Below are positions 49,829-57,085 of a DNA stretch of 64,000 bases, piece by piece. The notes under the pieces were generated by a model. It did no database searches, was not told where the DNA came from, and saw only the letters and a list, made by a program, of their open reading frames with translations. The translations under genes were made by a program, and so were the position numbers. This DNA is from a virus: positions 41,554 to 105,553 of the IMG/VR virus record IMGVR_UViG_3300011113_000649. One strand, given 5' to 3'. How positions within the stretch are numbered: the stretch's first letter is position 1; each line of letters opens with the position of its first letter.

Positions 49829-50184
49829 TGGAGGCGAGGGAAATCGAATCCCTGTCCTATCATATTTCAAATTATATATTCTACAAGTTTATTTTATTCA
49901 TAAATTAAATAGGATTACAGAACAAACAAGATTAATTCCTATCTTATCGACTTCTCTTAACCTGCAACCCGTCGAACATTGTAGGTGCAGAGGGATTTAA
50001 CGACAGACTTTTGATCCCTACCCTCATTCGGTATCGCAGTCTGTTACTGCCCTTTTTTGTCAGGCAGCAAGTGCTAACTGAGTTTCGCCAGTTAAAGCGT
50101 TTAATCGACTTTTAAAGTGGCCTGTCGATCAACCACTACTTGCTAATATAATCTTCTTTATGTAGTCGAAACCTTTACGCCCCC
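49829..50184 (-). ncRNA. ssrA: Phage-encoded tmRNA (ssrA-like)
   Basis: The 5' end GGGGGCGTAAAGGTTTCGAC and the 3' T-arm GGACAGGGATTCGATTTCCC then CGCCTCC-A fold into the tRNA-like domain; acceptor GGGGGCG pairs with CGCCTCC. Within about 356 nt a short frame ends ...GCA CTT GCT GCC TGA (tag ALTGETQLALAA at 50098-50060), with the classic ALAA end. Stalled ribosomes would add this degradation tag. The gene overlaps the end of the upstream ORF by 1 nt. CCA is not encoded. Confidence 0.93.
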
Positions 50185-50396
50185 TAATTTTTAGGAAATG
50201 TTTTTTCTGATTCCAATTTTTTAATTTCTTTTGTCAATAAATTATATTCATATAAACTCACCCAAGGATTAACTGCGGAGATAAATTCATTTGACTTGTT
50301 AAGTCTATAATTAAGAATTATATTATATCCAAAAGAGACTGATAGTAAACCAATAAGTATTGTGTATATTGGTAAATGTTTTGATCTGTATTGCAT
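50184..50396 (-). CDS. Small membrane protein (70 aa)
   Basis: This 70-aa protein has one transmembrane helix (YTILIGLLSVSFGYNIIL) and a charged tail. Its stop codon touches the 5' base of the tmRNA, and it starts 23 nt downstream of the tRNA-Ile gene, so it may ride on the tRNA/tmRNA transcript. Confidence 0.55.
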   Translation of the reverse strand: MQYRSKHLPIYTILIGLLSVSFGYNIILNYRLNKSNEFISAVNPWVSLYEYNLLTKEIKKLESEKTFPKN

Positions 50397-50418
50397 AATA
50401 TGAAAACCTCTGCGTTAA

Positions 50419-50492
50419 TAGGGTGTGTAGGAGTCGAACCTACCTTTTGAATACCTTATAAGAGTATTTGCAACAACCGGCTGCAACACCCC
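50419..50492 (-). tRNA. tRNA-Ile (anticodon UAU)
   Basis: The acceptor GGGGTGT pairs with ACACCCT. The D-arm region GCAGCCGGTTGTTGC and anticodon stem ATACT/GGTAT surround loop CTTATAA (anticodon UAU). The T-arm is GTAGG TTCGACT CCTAC. The body resembles phage tRNA-Met genes except for the anticodon. It would read AUA directly. A consensus promoter lies 9 nt upstream. Confidence 0.82.
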
Positions 50493-50500
50493 ATTTTTAT

Positions 50501-50529
50501 ATTATAGCATATTGACTAAACCATGTCAA
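50501..50529 (-). promoter_or_regulatory. Consensus sigma-70 promoter of tRNA-Ile/tmRNA region
   Basis: TTGACA (50529-50524), a 17-nt spacer and TATAAT (50506-50501) match the bacterial consensus exactly. It could drive tRNA-Ile, the 70-aa membrane protein and the tmRNA. The -35 overlaps the stop of the upstream gene. Confidence 0.85.
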
Positions 50530-50867
50530 CTCTTGAATCTAAAGTCGTGAACCTTTAGACCATATTCTGTGGCTAGATCAAACATCATCTGGGTACCAAT
50601 TCCCCCATTGAATAAAACACATGCGTCTGCATATTCTGCCATTTGTTTGTTTCGTAGATAGCCTGCTCTTTTGCCATATTTGTTCCAATTTGCTGGAAAT
50701 ATTTTAATAGGAACATCATTCCTCCTGCCCCACAATTCACCACAAGCATCCACCCCTCTTGCTGCTCCAGATACAACTTGACTAATTTCTGATCTAAGAT
50801 TGTCTAATTTAAGGAAATCTTCATCTGTTAGGATATATTCTCTACCGCCAGCAATAATCGTTTTCAT
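50526..50867 (-). CDS. SLOG/DUF2493 (YspA-like) nucleotide-binding protein
   Basis: This 113-aa protein has the family signature TIIAGGRE, VVSGAARGVDACGELWGRR and KRAGYLRNKQMAEYADACVL. The SLOG superfamily binds nucleotides or related ligands and has been linked to signalling and defence systems. It overlaps the SpoU gene by 4 nt. Confidence 0.85.
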   Translation of the reverse strand: MKTIIAGGREYILTDEDFLKLDNLRSEISQVVSGAARGVDACGELWGRRNDVPIKIFPANWNKYGKRAGYLRNKQMAEYADACVLFNGGIGTQMMFDLATEYGLKVHDFRFKS

Positions 50868-51397
50868 TTTTGAGACTCAACAAAATTTCTGTATGTACCC
50901 ATTACTATTCCACTAGTTGTACCAACATTGAGAGAACGAACACTTCCATAATTAGATATAGTTAGAATAACATTAGCTCTATCTAAAATTAGATTAGATA
51001 GTCCTTTACTCTCTTCCCCAAAAATAAATATAGGTTCAAGAGCGTTATCGAATTTATAATGAAAAAGGTTAATGGTTTTATCGTCATATTCTGGAATATT
51101 ATTTTCTATAGCAATAAGAGTTCGTCCAGAACACTGTGCAAGAAAAGACTCTTCATCTTTATGATGATAAATTGGCGTGTAGTGATGAGTTCCTACACTA
51201 CCCCTTTTATCCCACTTTCTTTTGCCTACATAATGCACACTACGAAAGCCAAAAAAATTTGCATTTCGAATCATTGTGCTAAGATTGAAGTCTCCTCCAA
51301 TATTGATCATACCAACGCTAGCGGGAATACTATTCTGAGAACAATATTTAGCAATATCCGGCACTGTCAAATCTTTAAGATCATCAAGTACGTTCAT
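50864..51397 (-). CDS. SpoU/TrmH-family RNA 2'-O-methyltransferase
   Basis: The SPOUT fold is shown by ASVGMINIGGDFNLSTMIRN (motif 1 with Asn and Arg), FIFGEESKGLSNLIL (motif 2) and GSVRSLNVGTTSGIVM (motif 3). It methylates rRNA or tRNA ribose using SAM. It is 177 aa long. It lies two genes upstream of the tRNA/tmRNA block, so a tRNA target is plausible but unproven. Confidence 0.88.
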   Translation of the reverse strand: MNVLDDLKDLTVPDIAKYCSQNSIPASVGMINIGGDFNLSTMIRNANFFGFRSVHYVGKRKWDKRGSVGTHHYTPIYHHKDEESFLAQCSGRTLIAIENNIPEYDDKTINLFHYKFDNALEPIFIFGEESKGLSNLILDRANVILTISNYGSVRSLNVGTTSGIVMGTYRNFVESQK

Positions 51398-51581
51398 CTT
51401 TGTTCAATTTTCTTTCCAAGCCTTTTAATTCTTGTTCCAACCTAAATATTTTATCATACATTTCAGAACAACGACGACAAAAATCAGAACTAATGTAAGT
51501 TCTGGTTTCCCATATTTCTTCTTTAATATTAGATATTCTATTGACTATCTTTTCTCTTTCGTTTTCGTTTGGGTTTATCAT
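51384..51581 (-). CDS. Small coiled-coil protein (65 aa)
   Basis: The protein is highly charged and helical (IVNRISNIKEEIWETR; RLEQELKGLERKLNK) with a CRRC pair in the middle. Function unknown. It overlaps the SpoU gene start by 14 nt. Confidence 0.55.
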   Translation of the reverse strand: MINPNENEREKIVNRISNIKEEIWETRTYISSDFCRRCSEMYDKIFRLEQELKGLERKLNKDERT

Positions 51582-51921
51582 TTTTTGGAGTCTCCTTTTG
51601 CCAAAAAACCATCTCGTTTAATGTATCGTCCCAAGCACATTCAACCAAATCTTTTGCTGCGAGTTTAGCCAGGCCGACATTATGAATCCAAGCAGATACT
51701 TGTTCAAAAATATTTTGATTAGTTTCTTCATTAAGAAGAGGATATTCATGATCATCGAAACCAAGACAGTTATTCTTGACCAGACCAATCATTTGATCTA
51801 AACTAATATAAGAATCTAAATCATCGTTTGAACTATTTTCACTAATACTGTCTGCTGCTGCTGCTCTCATTTGAGAAACGTAACCATTCAAATCAATGAT
51901 CGCATATACTTCTTTTTTCAT
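51538..51921 (-). CDS. Hypothetical protein, paralogue of 35383-35808 product
   Basis: The ATG at 51921 follows TTGGAGACTACA, a leader almost identical to that of the glycosylase-like gene. The 127-aa product shares the ending LVECAWDDTLNEMVFW with the protein at 35383-35808 and adds a Lys/Arg tail. Function unknown. Confidence 0.6.
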   Translation of the reverse strand: MKKEVYAIIDLNGYVSQMRAAAADSISENSSNDDLDSYISLDQMIGLVKNNCLGFDDHEYPLLNEETNQNIFEQVSAWIHNVGLAKLAAKDLVECAWDDTLNEMVFWQKETPKNDKPKRKRKRKDSQ

Positions 51922-51933
51922 TGTAGTCTCCAA

Positions 51934-52200
51934 TTATTTGATAAATTTAGATACACCACCGGACGAATCGCAAGTATCTTTAATACGGTCAATAGTATCT
52001 TGAAAAGTCAACTGTCCTCTTGGTAGCCATTTTACATCATTATACAAGGCTGTCAATATCTGAGGCATCCAGTGTTGGTACGCATCTGAATATTGTTCAG
52101 GAAAATATATTTGTAATATCGCATCTACTTTAGTAAGAGATTGCTTTATTTCATCTCTAATATTCAATAAATCGTTTATCTTAGATTGCTGATTAGACAT
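51934..52200 (-). CDS. Small hypothetical protein (88 aa)
   Basis: A helical protein (LLNIRDEIKQSLTKVDAILQ) with an aromatic middle (YQHWMPQILTALYNDVKW). No family is known. It lies in the operon behind the 52660 promoter. Confidence 0.6.
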   Translation of the reverse strand: MSNQQSKINDLLNIRDEIKQSLTKVDAILQIYFPEQYSDAYQHWMPQILTALYNDVKWLPRGQLTFQDTIDRIKDTCDSSGGVSKFIK

Positions 52201-52213
52201 GATAAGGTTGTTG

Positions 52214-52627
52214 CTATGTATTTGTTACAGCGTCTTTCTTTTTAAGTTTGAAAATCTTGTGTTTGACTTTCCAAACGCCGGTTTCTGGATTTTGGTAGTC
52301 TGGTCCCATATAAATATGGGCAAATCCAGTGTTTTTGTCCAAACCCCAAGCATGAATTCCTTTAGGGTCAACTCGTTCAACAACAAACTTACCCCTATAA
52401 CCCATAGGAATAAGTTCGCCATCATGCAGAAAATATGGGCCTCCACCAACCTTGATTTTATCACCCTTTTCAAGTTGCTTCCAATCAAAATCTTTCACAA
52501 ACTTGAGAGTACGCTTTTCTTTATTGGTAATCTTAAAAGAAAAAACATGGTTGCAATTCTTACAAACATAGGCTCGTGGCCCACAAAGATCATTACAATC
52601 TGGACAAGTCTTTTTACCTTTTGGCAT
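52214..52627 (-). CDS. Zinc-ribbon protein with KOW/SH3-like domain
   Basis: The N-terminus MPKGKKTCPDCNDLCGPRAY and VCKNCNHVF form a zinc ribbon. The second part is beta-rich (LEKGDKIKVGGGPYFLHDGE). It is 137 aa long with its own strong promoter and an SD (AGGAG). It may be an early DNA- or RNA-binding regulator; the family is unnamed. Confidence 0.7.
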   Translation of the reverse strand: MPKGKKTCPDCNDLCGPRAYVCKNCNHVFSFKITNKEKRTLKFVKDFDWKQLEKGDKIKVGGGPYFLHDGELIPMGYRGKFVVERVDPKGIHAWGLDKNTGFAHIYMGPDYQNPETGVWKVKHKIFKLKKKDAVTNT

Positions 52628-52659
52628 CGTTGTTCTCCTGTGTCAGTAGTGATAACCTA

Positions 52660-52687
52660 AGTATACAGCACTTATCGGCGTTGTCAA
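52660..52687 (-). promoter_or_regulatory. Sigma-70-like promoter of zinc-ribbon gene
   Basis: TTGACA (52687-52682), a 16-nt spacer starting ACGCCGATAAG, and TATACT (52665-52660) are visible. The spacer carries the CCGATA motif. Confidence 0.8.
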
Positions 52688-52697
52688 GCGGTGTTCT

Positions 52698-53156
52698 TTA
52701 AGAATTCCTGTGAGTCTCACAAAGAGTGGTGATCCACCCGCCTTTATTTGGTTGTCCTTTATTTCCGCAAACCTCACAAATATTATACGAAATTGCTTCT
52801 GCCATACTCACTAAACCCTCCACATAATCGTCACCACCACTAAAATAGATTCTTAATCCACCATACTTTTCTTTTATCTGATCAAACTTTACAGGAAAAT
52901 ATTCTGGTTCTTCACCATCTATTCTTATTCCCATAGAGTCTTGTATCTCTTGTTTTTGTTTTTCTTTCCATTCTTTTTGCCATCTCTTATTATCCTCATA
53001 CTGTCGAATCATCCAGCAAAGAGATGCTAATATTTCATACCAGCCATTTCCGTGCTCGCACCCCCATGCCATGCAACTAGATTGTATCCCCTTATCTTTA
53101 TTGCTAAAAAACTGTGGATATTTTTCGTATAATTTATTTTGTAATTCTAGATCCAT
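52698..53156 (-). CDS. Conserved phage protein of unknown function
   Basis: This 152-aa protein contains SCMAWGCEHGNGWYEILASL, IKEKYGGLRIYFSGGDDYVE and SYNICEVCGNKG, a pattern I know from many phage and bacterial hypothetical proteins. The late CEVCG may bind zinc with the final Cys-x-x-His. Function unknown. Confidence 0.75.
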   Translation of the reverse strand: MDLELQNKLYEKYPQFFSNKDKGIQSSCMAWGCEHGNGWYEILASLCWMIRQYEDNKRWQKEWKEKQKQEIQDSMGIRIDGEEPEYFPVKFDQIKEKYGGLRIYFSGGDDYVEGLVSMAEAISYNICEVCGNKGQPNKGGWITTLCETHRNS

Positions 53157-53376
53157 TTTCTTTGTCTCTATCTGAAATGATAGTCAAATTACCCGGAGAG
53201 TAATGACAAAAATAACTACTATCAATTTTTCGCTTGATTAGATTATCTTCTTCAATTTCAGTATAAATATTAATTCTATATCTATTTTCCCATACATTGA
53301 TTATCTTAGTCATAAAATGATGCTTGGGTTTTTCTACTTGCTTAAACAGCAAACTCTCAATTTCAAGATCGTTCAT
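53134..53376 (-). CDS. Small hypothetical protein (80 aa)
   Basis: The protein is beta-rich (MTKIINVWENRYRINIYTEI) with a basic middle. It overlaps the next gene by 23 nt. No family is known. Confidence 0.55.
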   Translation of the reverse strand: MNDLEIESLLFKQVEKPKHHFMTKIINVWENRYRINIYTEIEEDNLIKRKIDSSYFCHYSPGNLTIISDRDKENGSRITK

Positions 53377-53573
53377 GAATTATCTCCGCTATCAATTTGA
53401 ATATAAATTTCTTTTTTGATATCTTGATCATACATTTCTATCAGATCGGCATGGTATAGCACTCCGTCTTGATTATCATATACTTGAACTGCTGCTTGCC
53501 AGTCAAATTTTCCAAAATATTTTAGATTGTTGGCTCGTTGATGAAGAAAGTTATATAGATCAAGCCAGTTCAT
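53373..53573 (-). CDS. Small hypothetical protein (66 aa)
   Basis: The sequence MNWLDLYNFLHQRANNLKYF is followed by a beta-rich part (LYHADLIEMYDQDIKKEIYI), a pattern found in small phage proteins near the 152-aa family. Function unknown. Confidence 0.6.
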   Translation of the reverse strand: MNWLDLYNFLHQRANNLKYFGKFDWQAAVQVYDNQDGVLYHADLIEMYDQDIKKEIYIQIDSGDNS

Positions 53574-53626
53574 TTTGAATCTCTCCTTCTTTAATTGGAA
53601 GTATCGAATTTTGCGGTTTCATAAAA

Positions 53627-53845
53627 TCATCTAGCACGACGATTTGCTCTGTCAAGAATACGAATAGTTTCTGTAGCATTACTTGGAACCATAACCAGAC
53701 TAGGAGCGGTTTTGTGTCCCCAGTCCATGAATCCTATAGCACGATTCTCTATACTACAGTCTTTGCAAATAATTTTACGACCAGTTTCAACAAGAAACTC
53801 ATACCTCTCAAAATCCATACAGTTCTGACAGTAAATACAATTCAT
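53627..53845 (-). CDS. Small zinc-finger protein (72 aa)
   Basis: The start CIYCQNCMDFERYEFLVETG and the later ICKDC form a zinc-binding site. The C-terminal part is basic (ETIRILDRANRRAR). The start follows CGGAGGAT. It has its own promoter and probably acts early. Confidence 0.65.
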   Translation of the reverse strand: MNCIYCQNCMDFERYEFLVETGRKIICKDCSIENRAIGFMDWGHKTAPSLVMVPSNATETIRILDRANRRAR

Positions 53846-53864
53846 TGGTATCCTCCGGTAATCG

Positions 53865-53892
53865 GATTATACCATAACCATCGGCACGGTCA
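53865..53892 (-). promoter_or_regulatory. Sigma-70-like promoter of zinc-finger gene
   Basis: TTGACC (53892-53887), a 16-nt spacer with CCGATGG, and TATAAT (53870-53865) are visible. The leader is about 12 nt and contains the SD. Confidence 0.8.
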
Positions 53893-54325
53893 AGTCTGTT
53901 TCTGCAATCAAATTTTCAAAACTATCACAAAAATATCCAGTGTCGGTGCTATAATAAATATCAGTCAAACCAACAGTATGAAGAAGTTTATCACAGTTTT
54001 CACATGGTTTACTGCCTAGAATAAGTCCTTTTCGATTGATACGCATAACAACAATTGACCAATTAGGATCAATGGTATTATACCTATCCAAAAGTTTAGA
54101 AATAAGATGAGATTCGCTGTGGTAATATGGAAATTCTTTATATTTTGGAAGATTAAAGTCTTCTCCTATACGATAAGCACCGGTATGAGTTTTAATAGGA
54201 TTGTTTTGAGTGAAACAAATCATCTTAGTGCCATCAAACGCAGCACTATAATGATAGCATCTTACTTCCTTACATGGACTCCAGTTCTGATATGCCTTGC
54301 GAATTGTTTTGTTTATTATCTTCAT
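53867..54325 (-). CDS. Cytidine deaminase-fold protein
   Basis: The zinc site is YYHSESHLISKLL (His and Glu) together with GSKPCENCDKLLHTVGLTDI (P-C-x-x-C). The family deaminates cytosine-containing substrates. It is 152 aa long. The active-site spacing is compatible with a CDA fold, but the substrate is unknown and it differs from the dCMP deaminase at 9869. Its 3' end overlaps the next promoter. Confidence 0.7.
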   Translation of the reverse strand: MKIINKTIRKAYQNWSPCKEVRCYHYSAAFDGTKMICFTQNNPIKTHTGAYRIGEDFNLPKYKEFPYYHSESHLISKLLDRYNTIDPNWSIVVMRINRKGLILGSKPCENCDKLLHTVGLTDIYYSTDTGYFCDSFENLIAETDLTVPMVMV

Positions 54326-54458
54326 TTGAATTTATTGATTTTGTATACACATCGTCATACATTCCCTCTGGATAATTATCTTTTGATGGTAATGGAGTTA
54401 AATTTACCCTTTTGCTTTCTGGGGAATCTGTTAATTTAATACGTTTTGGTTCTTTCAT
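54270..54458 (-). CDS. Small hypothetical protein (62 aa)
   Basis: A hydrophilic, probably disordered protein rich in Pro, Ser, Asn and Lys (KRIKLTDSPESKRVNLTPLP). Its last 56 nt overlap the deaminase-like gene. Weakly supported. Confidence 0.45.
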   Translation of the reverse strand: MKEPKRIKLTDSPESKRVNLTPLPSKDNYPEGMYDDVYTKSINSNEDNKQNNSQGISELESM

Positions 54459-54471
54459 AATTTATAATCCT

Positions 54472-54618
54472 TTATTTTGCTGCTAGCATATATAGACCAA
54501 CATTAGCAAAAGCATATCCTAAGTATGTAATCAGCATACCATAGTTGCCTTTGTATCCTTGTTCACCGGCAACATAAAGATAGCAACACCCTGTAAATCC
54601 AATTAACCAAGCACTCAT
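54472..54618 (-). CDS. Conserved phage micro membrane protein (48 aa)
   Basis: The start overlaps the UV endonuclease stop (ATGA). The product (MSAWLIGFTGCCYLYVAGEQ, then GNYGMLITYLGYAFANVGLY) has two transmembrane helices and a pattern I know from many phages. Function unknown. Confidence 0.72.
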   Translation of the reverse strand: MSAWLIGFTGCCYLYVAGEQGYKGNYGMLITYLGYAFANVGLYMLAAK

Positions 54619-55529
54619 ACAGTTACTCCTTTCATTAGCAGTTCATGATTAGCAATTGCCAAATCTTTTGATTTCAATTCCATATCAATATCAAAATCCA
54701 GACCATAAGTATCGAAGATATTATCTGAATAATCTGCGTGTTTACGAGGATTATTTCCGGGTGCGGATTCGCTATAATGAAAAAGCGGTCTATATCCATG
54801 CCATGTATCGTAGCACATTTTAAGTGCGGTTTCTTCGTCTAGTCCATTAGGATTGCACTTGTGATGAAGATAATCAAAAGTGATGGGAATGTTGGTAGCA
54901 GGATGAAATATATTAACGAGTTCATCTACACTCCAGCAGTTAACTTTGTCATCATTTTCAATAACCAGTCTAGCCCTACAATTAGGATCAAGACGATTAA
55001 AATTTTGCATAAATCTATCAATGATTTCAACATGTGTTCCGTTTTTATTGTGTACATGAAGGTTCATGGGCGAATTATAATTTGCCGGACAGCCGATTCT
55101 GTCGAAGAAACTGCTGTAGAAATTGAGTTCTGTGATTGTTTTTTCGACTGCTTTAGGATTGGTTGAAGCAAGGACGTTAAATTCACTAGGATGACAAGTA
55201 ACACGAACATTAGTAGTGGCAATACTTTGTGAGATATTATCAAACTCGCTTTGAATATTGTTATAATTAGGCAAATCCTCTAAATCTACATTGGCTTCGT
55301 CATAAGTAATAAGAGGAAAAATGTCGCTACTAACACGATAAGTATAATTATTTTCAGCACAAAATTGAATAGTCTTGTCGGTTACAACTAGATTGTTATA
55401 AATTCTATCTCCAAGAATTTCTAGTGCTTCTTCTCGTGGCAAACTAGAAAAACGTTTATAGGTCATCGTCTGATGACTAAAACCTTGCTCTTTGAGTTTG
55501 AGCGAAATACAACACAAGCCTAGACGCAT
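54615..55529 (-). CDS. uvsE: UV damage endonuclease, UvsE/UVDE family
   Basis: This TIM-barrel repair enzyme nicks 5' to UV photoproducts. The family pattern includes RLGLCCISLKLKEQGFSHQT at the start, VRVTCHPSEFNVLAST, MNLHVHNKNG, LVIENDDKVNCWSVDELV and FDYLHHKCNPNG, followed by PLFHYSES; these hold the metal-binding His/Glu residues. The 304-aa length is typical. It is expressed from its own promoter. Confidence 0.92.
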   Translation of the reverse strand: MRLGLCCISLKLKEQGFSHQTMTYKRFSSLPREEALEILGDRIYNNLVVTDKTIQFCAENNYTYRVSSDIFPLITYDEANVDLEDLPNYNNIQSEFDNISQSIATTNVRVTCHPSEFNVLASTNPKAVEKTITELNFYSSFFDRIGCPANYNSPMNLHVHNKNGTHVEIIDRFMQNFNRLDPNCRARLVIENDDKVNCWSVDELVNIFHPATNIPITFDYLHHKCNPNGLDEETALKMCYDTWHGYRPLFHYSESAPGNNPRKHADYSDNIFDTYGLDFDIDMELKSKDLAIANHELLMKGVTV

Positions 55530-55548
55530 AGTTTCCTCGTTTCTGGTC

Positions 55549-55576
55549 AGTATATCACATTATCGACCACGGTCAA
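55549..55576 (-). promoter_or_regulatory. Sigma-70-like promoter of UV endonuclease
   Basis: TTGACC (55576-55571), a 16-nt spacer GTGGTCGATAATGTGA with the CGATA motif, and TATACT (55554-55549) are visible. Confidence 0.8.
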
Positions 55577-55767
55577 GAGGCTACTTGAGAAATTTCTTCA
55601 GCACTGTAAATTTTTACAAGAGTGAACTCGATAGAAGGAAAATGTAATTTAAAATTATCTATGGCATTTTCTGGAGAAAATCCATCGAATTCTTGATTGA
55701 AAAGTATAGTTTGTTTACTGAGATCATTATTTTTGTAAACTTGTGCTGTAATATTAAAAAGTTTCAT
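55573..55767 (-). CDS. Small hypothetical protein (64 aa)
   Basis: The protein has a ferredoxin-like beta pattern (LFNITAQVYKNNDLSKQTIL; GFSPENAIDNFKLHFP; FTLVKIYSAEEI). Function unknown. Its stop overlaps the -35 of the UV endonuclease promoter. Confidence 0.6.
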   Translation of the reverse strand: MKLFNITAQVYKNNDLSKQTILFNQEFDGFSPENAIDNFKLHFPSIEFTLVKIYSAEEISQVAS

Positions 55768-55786
55768 TTGTGTAAATTCTTGAAAA

Positions 55787-55795
55787 TTGGTGTAT
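55787..55795 (+). promoter_or_regulatory. TTGGTGTAT element upstream of HNH paralogue 3
   Basis: TTGGTGTAT occurs 26 nt upstream of this HNH gene, as for the other two paralogues. The TATAC half is altered to TATTT here. Confidence 0.4.
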
Positions 55796-55821
55796 TTTTT
55801 TTAAAAAGGAGTAAGTAATAA

Positions 55822-56460
55822 ATGTCTAAAAAAATATGCAGTTTATGTAAAAAAGGGAAAACATTTTCAAAATTTTATCATAAAAAAGGTGGTGCTTTTG
55901 GATTGGATTCAAAATGTAAAGATTGTGTAGCATTATATCATAAAAAATATTTTCAAAAAAACAAGTCAGAAATTTTGTTAAACCGCCAAAATTATATGGT
56001 GGAGTATAGAGAATCAAATAAAGAAAAAATTTCAGAATATAATAAAAAATACTATGACCAAAATAGAAAACAAATACTTAAACATAAAAAATCTAAAGAA
56101 TATCGAAAACATTCTAGAAGATATGAAAAAAATAAAAGAAAAAACGATATATCATTTAGAATTATGGGCAGTCTAAGAAGCAGGTTAAATTTGGCTATAA
56201 AAAATAATACAAAGCATGGAAAAACAAAAGACTTAATAGGTTGTAGTATTGATTTTTTAAAAGAATATTTATCGAATATGTTTCAAGAAGGAATGAGTTG
56301 GAATAATTATGGTAAAAATGGCTGGCATATAGACCATATCATGCCTTGTTCAAGTTTTGATTTAACCATATTAGAACAACAAAAATTATGTTTTCATTAT
56401 ACTAATTTACAACCTTTATGGGCAAAAGAAAATATCAGCAAATCAAATAAAATTTTATAG
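55822..56460 (+). CDS. HNH homing-type endonuclease (paralogue 3 of 3), plus strand
   Basis: This 212-aa protein is a paralogue of those at 43486 and 44977: CSLCKKGKTFSKF (zinc finger), a Lys/Asn/Tyr-rich linker, DLIGCSIDFLKEYLSNMF, and WHIDHIMPCSSFDLT to HYTNLQPLWAKEN. It follows AAAGGAGT. It lies antisense between the 64-aa gene and thyX, overlapping the thyX stop by 6 nt. Confidence 0.88.
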   Translation: MSKKICSLCKKGKTFSKFYHKKGGAFGLDSKCKDCVALYHKKYFQKNKSEILLNRQNYMVEYRESNKEKISEYNKKYYDQNRKQILKHKKSKEYRKHSRRYEKNKRKNDISFRIMGSLRSRLNLAIKNNTKHGKTKDLIGCSIDFLKEYLSNMFQEGMSWNNYGKNGWHIDHIMPCSSFDLTILEQQKLCFHYTNLQPLWAKENISKSNKIL

Positions 56461-57081
56461 ATTAAATGCTTCTATGGTATATTTAAACGGATTATTTTCA
56501 ATATTTTTGACTAAATCTAACATCGTTTGTGCTATTTCTCTAATCTCTAATTGAGCATTAGGTTTATTTCTAAGAGATTGAAAATGATAAAAACTTCTCC
56601 AGTTGAAACTAACATCTGCTGTTATCTGAGTATTATATGCTCTAAAAAATCTTGCAGATTCTTTGGCTCTTTTTCTATCCATGCCGTAAGTCTCTGTCAA
56701 ACTATTTATGCAGTTATGGTATAGTTCTAGTCCTTGCTGGGTATGATGTTTTAGTTGTTCTTTCCAAATTTCAGGCCAATCATTTGGAATTAAAAATTGA
56801 TCTTCTTGAATTTCTTTATATCTTGCACTTTCTCCATTCACACTTACTCCTATTCGGTGTTTAATTATATGAATATGAGAAGCAATATCTGTAGTAACTA
56901 AAAAGTGTAGATAAGATTTTTCAAAAGGAGTATGATGACCTTCATCGGCCAACATTTTTAATAGTTTAGGTATTCTTTCAATTTTATCATATGATAGATT
57001 GCGTGATGTACTAGTCCATGCTGAACAAGCGTGAGTTCTATCGTCACCATAATATCCTAATAGTTCTATAGTGTTTTGCAT
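56455..57081 (-). CDS. thyX: Flavin-dependent thymidylate synthase
   Basis: This enzyme methylates dUMP to dTMP using FAD, NADPH and methylene-THF, working with the dCMP deaminase. I choose the ATG at 57081 (MQNTIELLGYYGDDRTHACS). The signature is present as KHRIGVSVNGESARY, with K for the first R of RHRxxSxNxxSxRY. It also has FFRAYNTQITADVSFNWRSF. The 208-aa length is normal. A longer frame upstream is open but overlaps another gene. Confidence 0.9.
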   Translation of the reverse strand: MQNTIELLGYYGDDRTHACSAWTSTSRNLSYDKIERIPKLLKMLADEGHHTPFEKSYLHFLVTTDIASHIHIIKHRIGVSVNGESARYKEIQEDQFLIPNDWPEIWKEQLKHHTQQGLELYHNCINSLTETYGMDRKRAKESARFFRAYNTQITADVSFNWRSFYHFQSLRNKPNAQLEIREIAQTMLDLVKNIENNPFKYTIEAFNL

Positions 57082-57085
57082 AATA

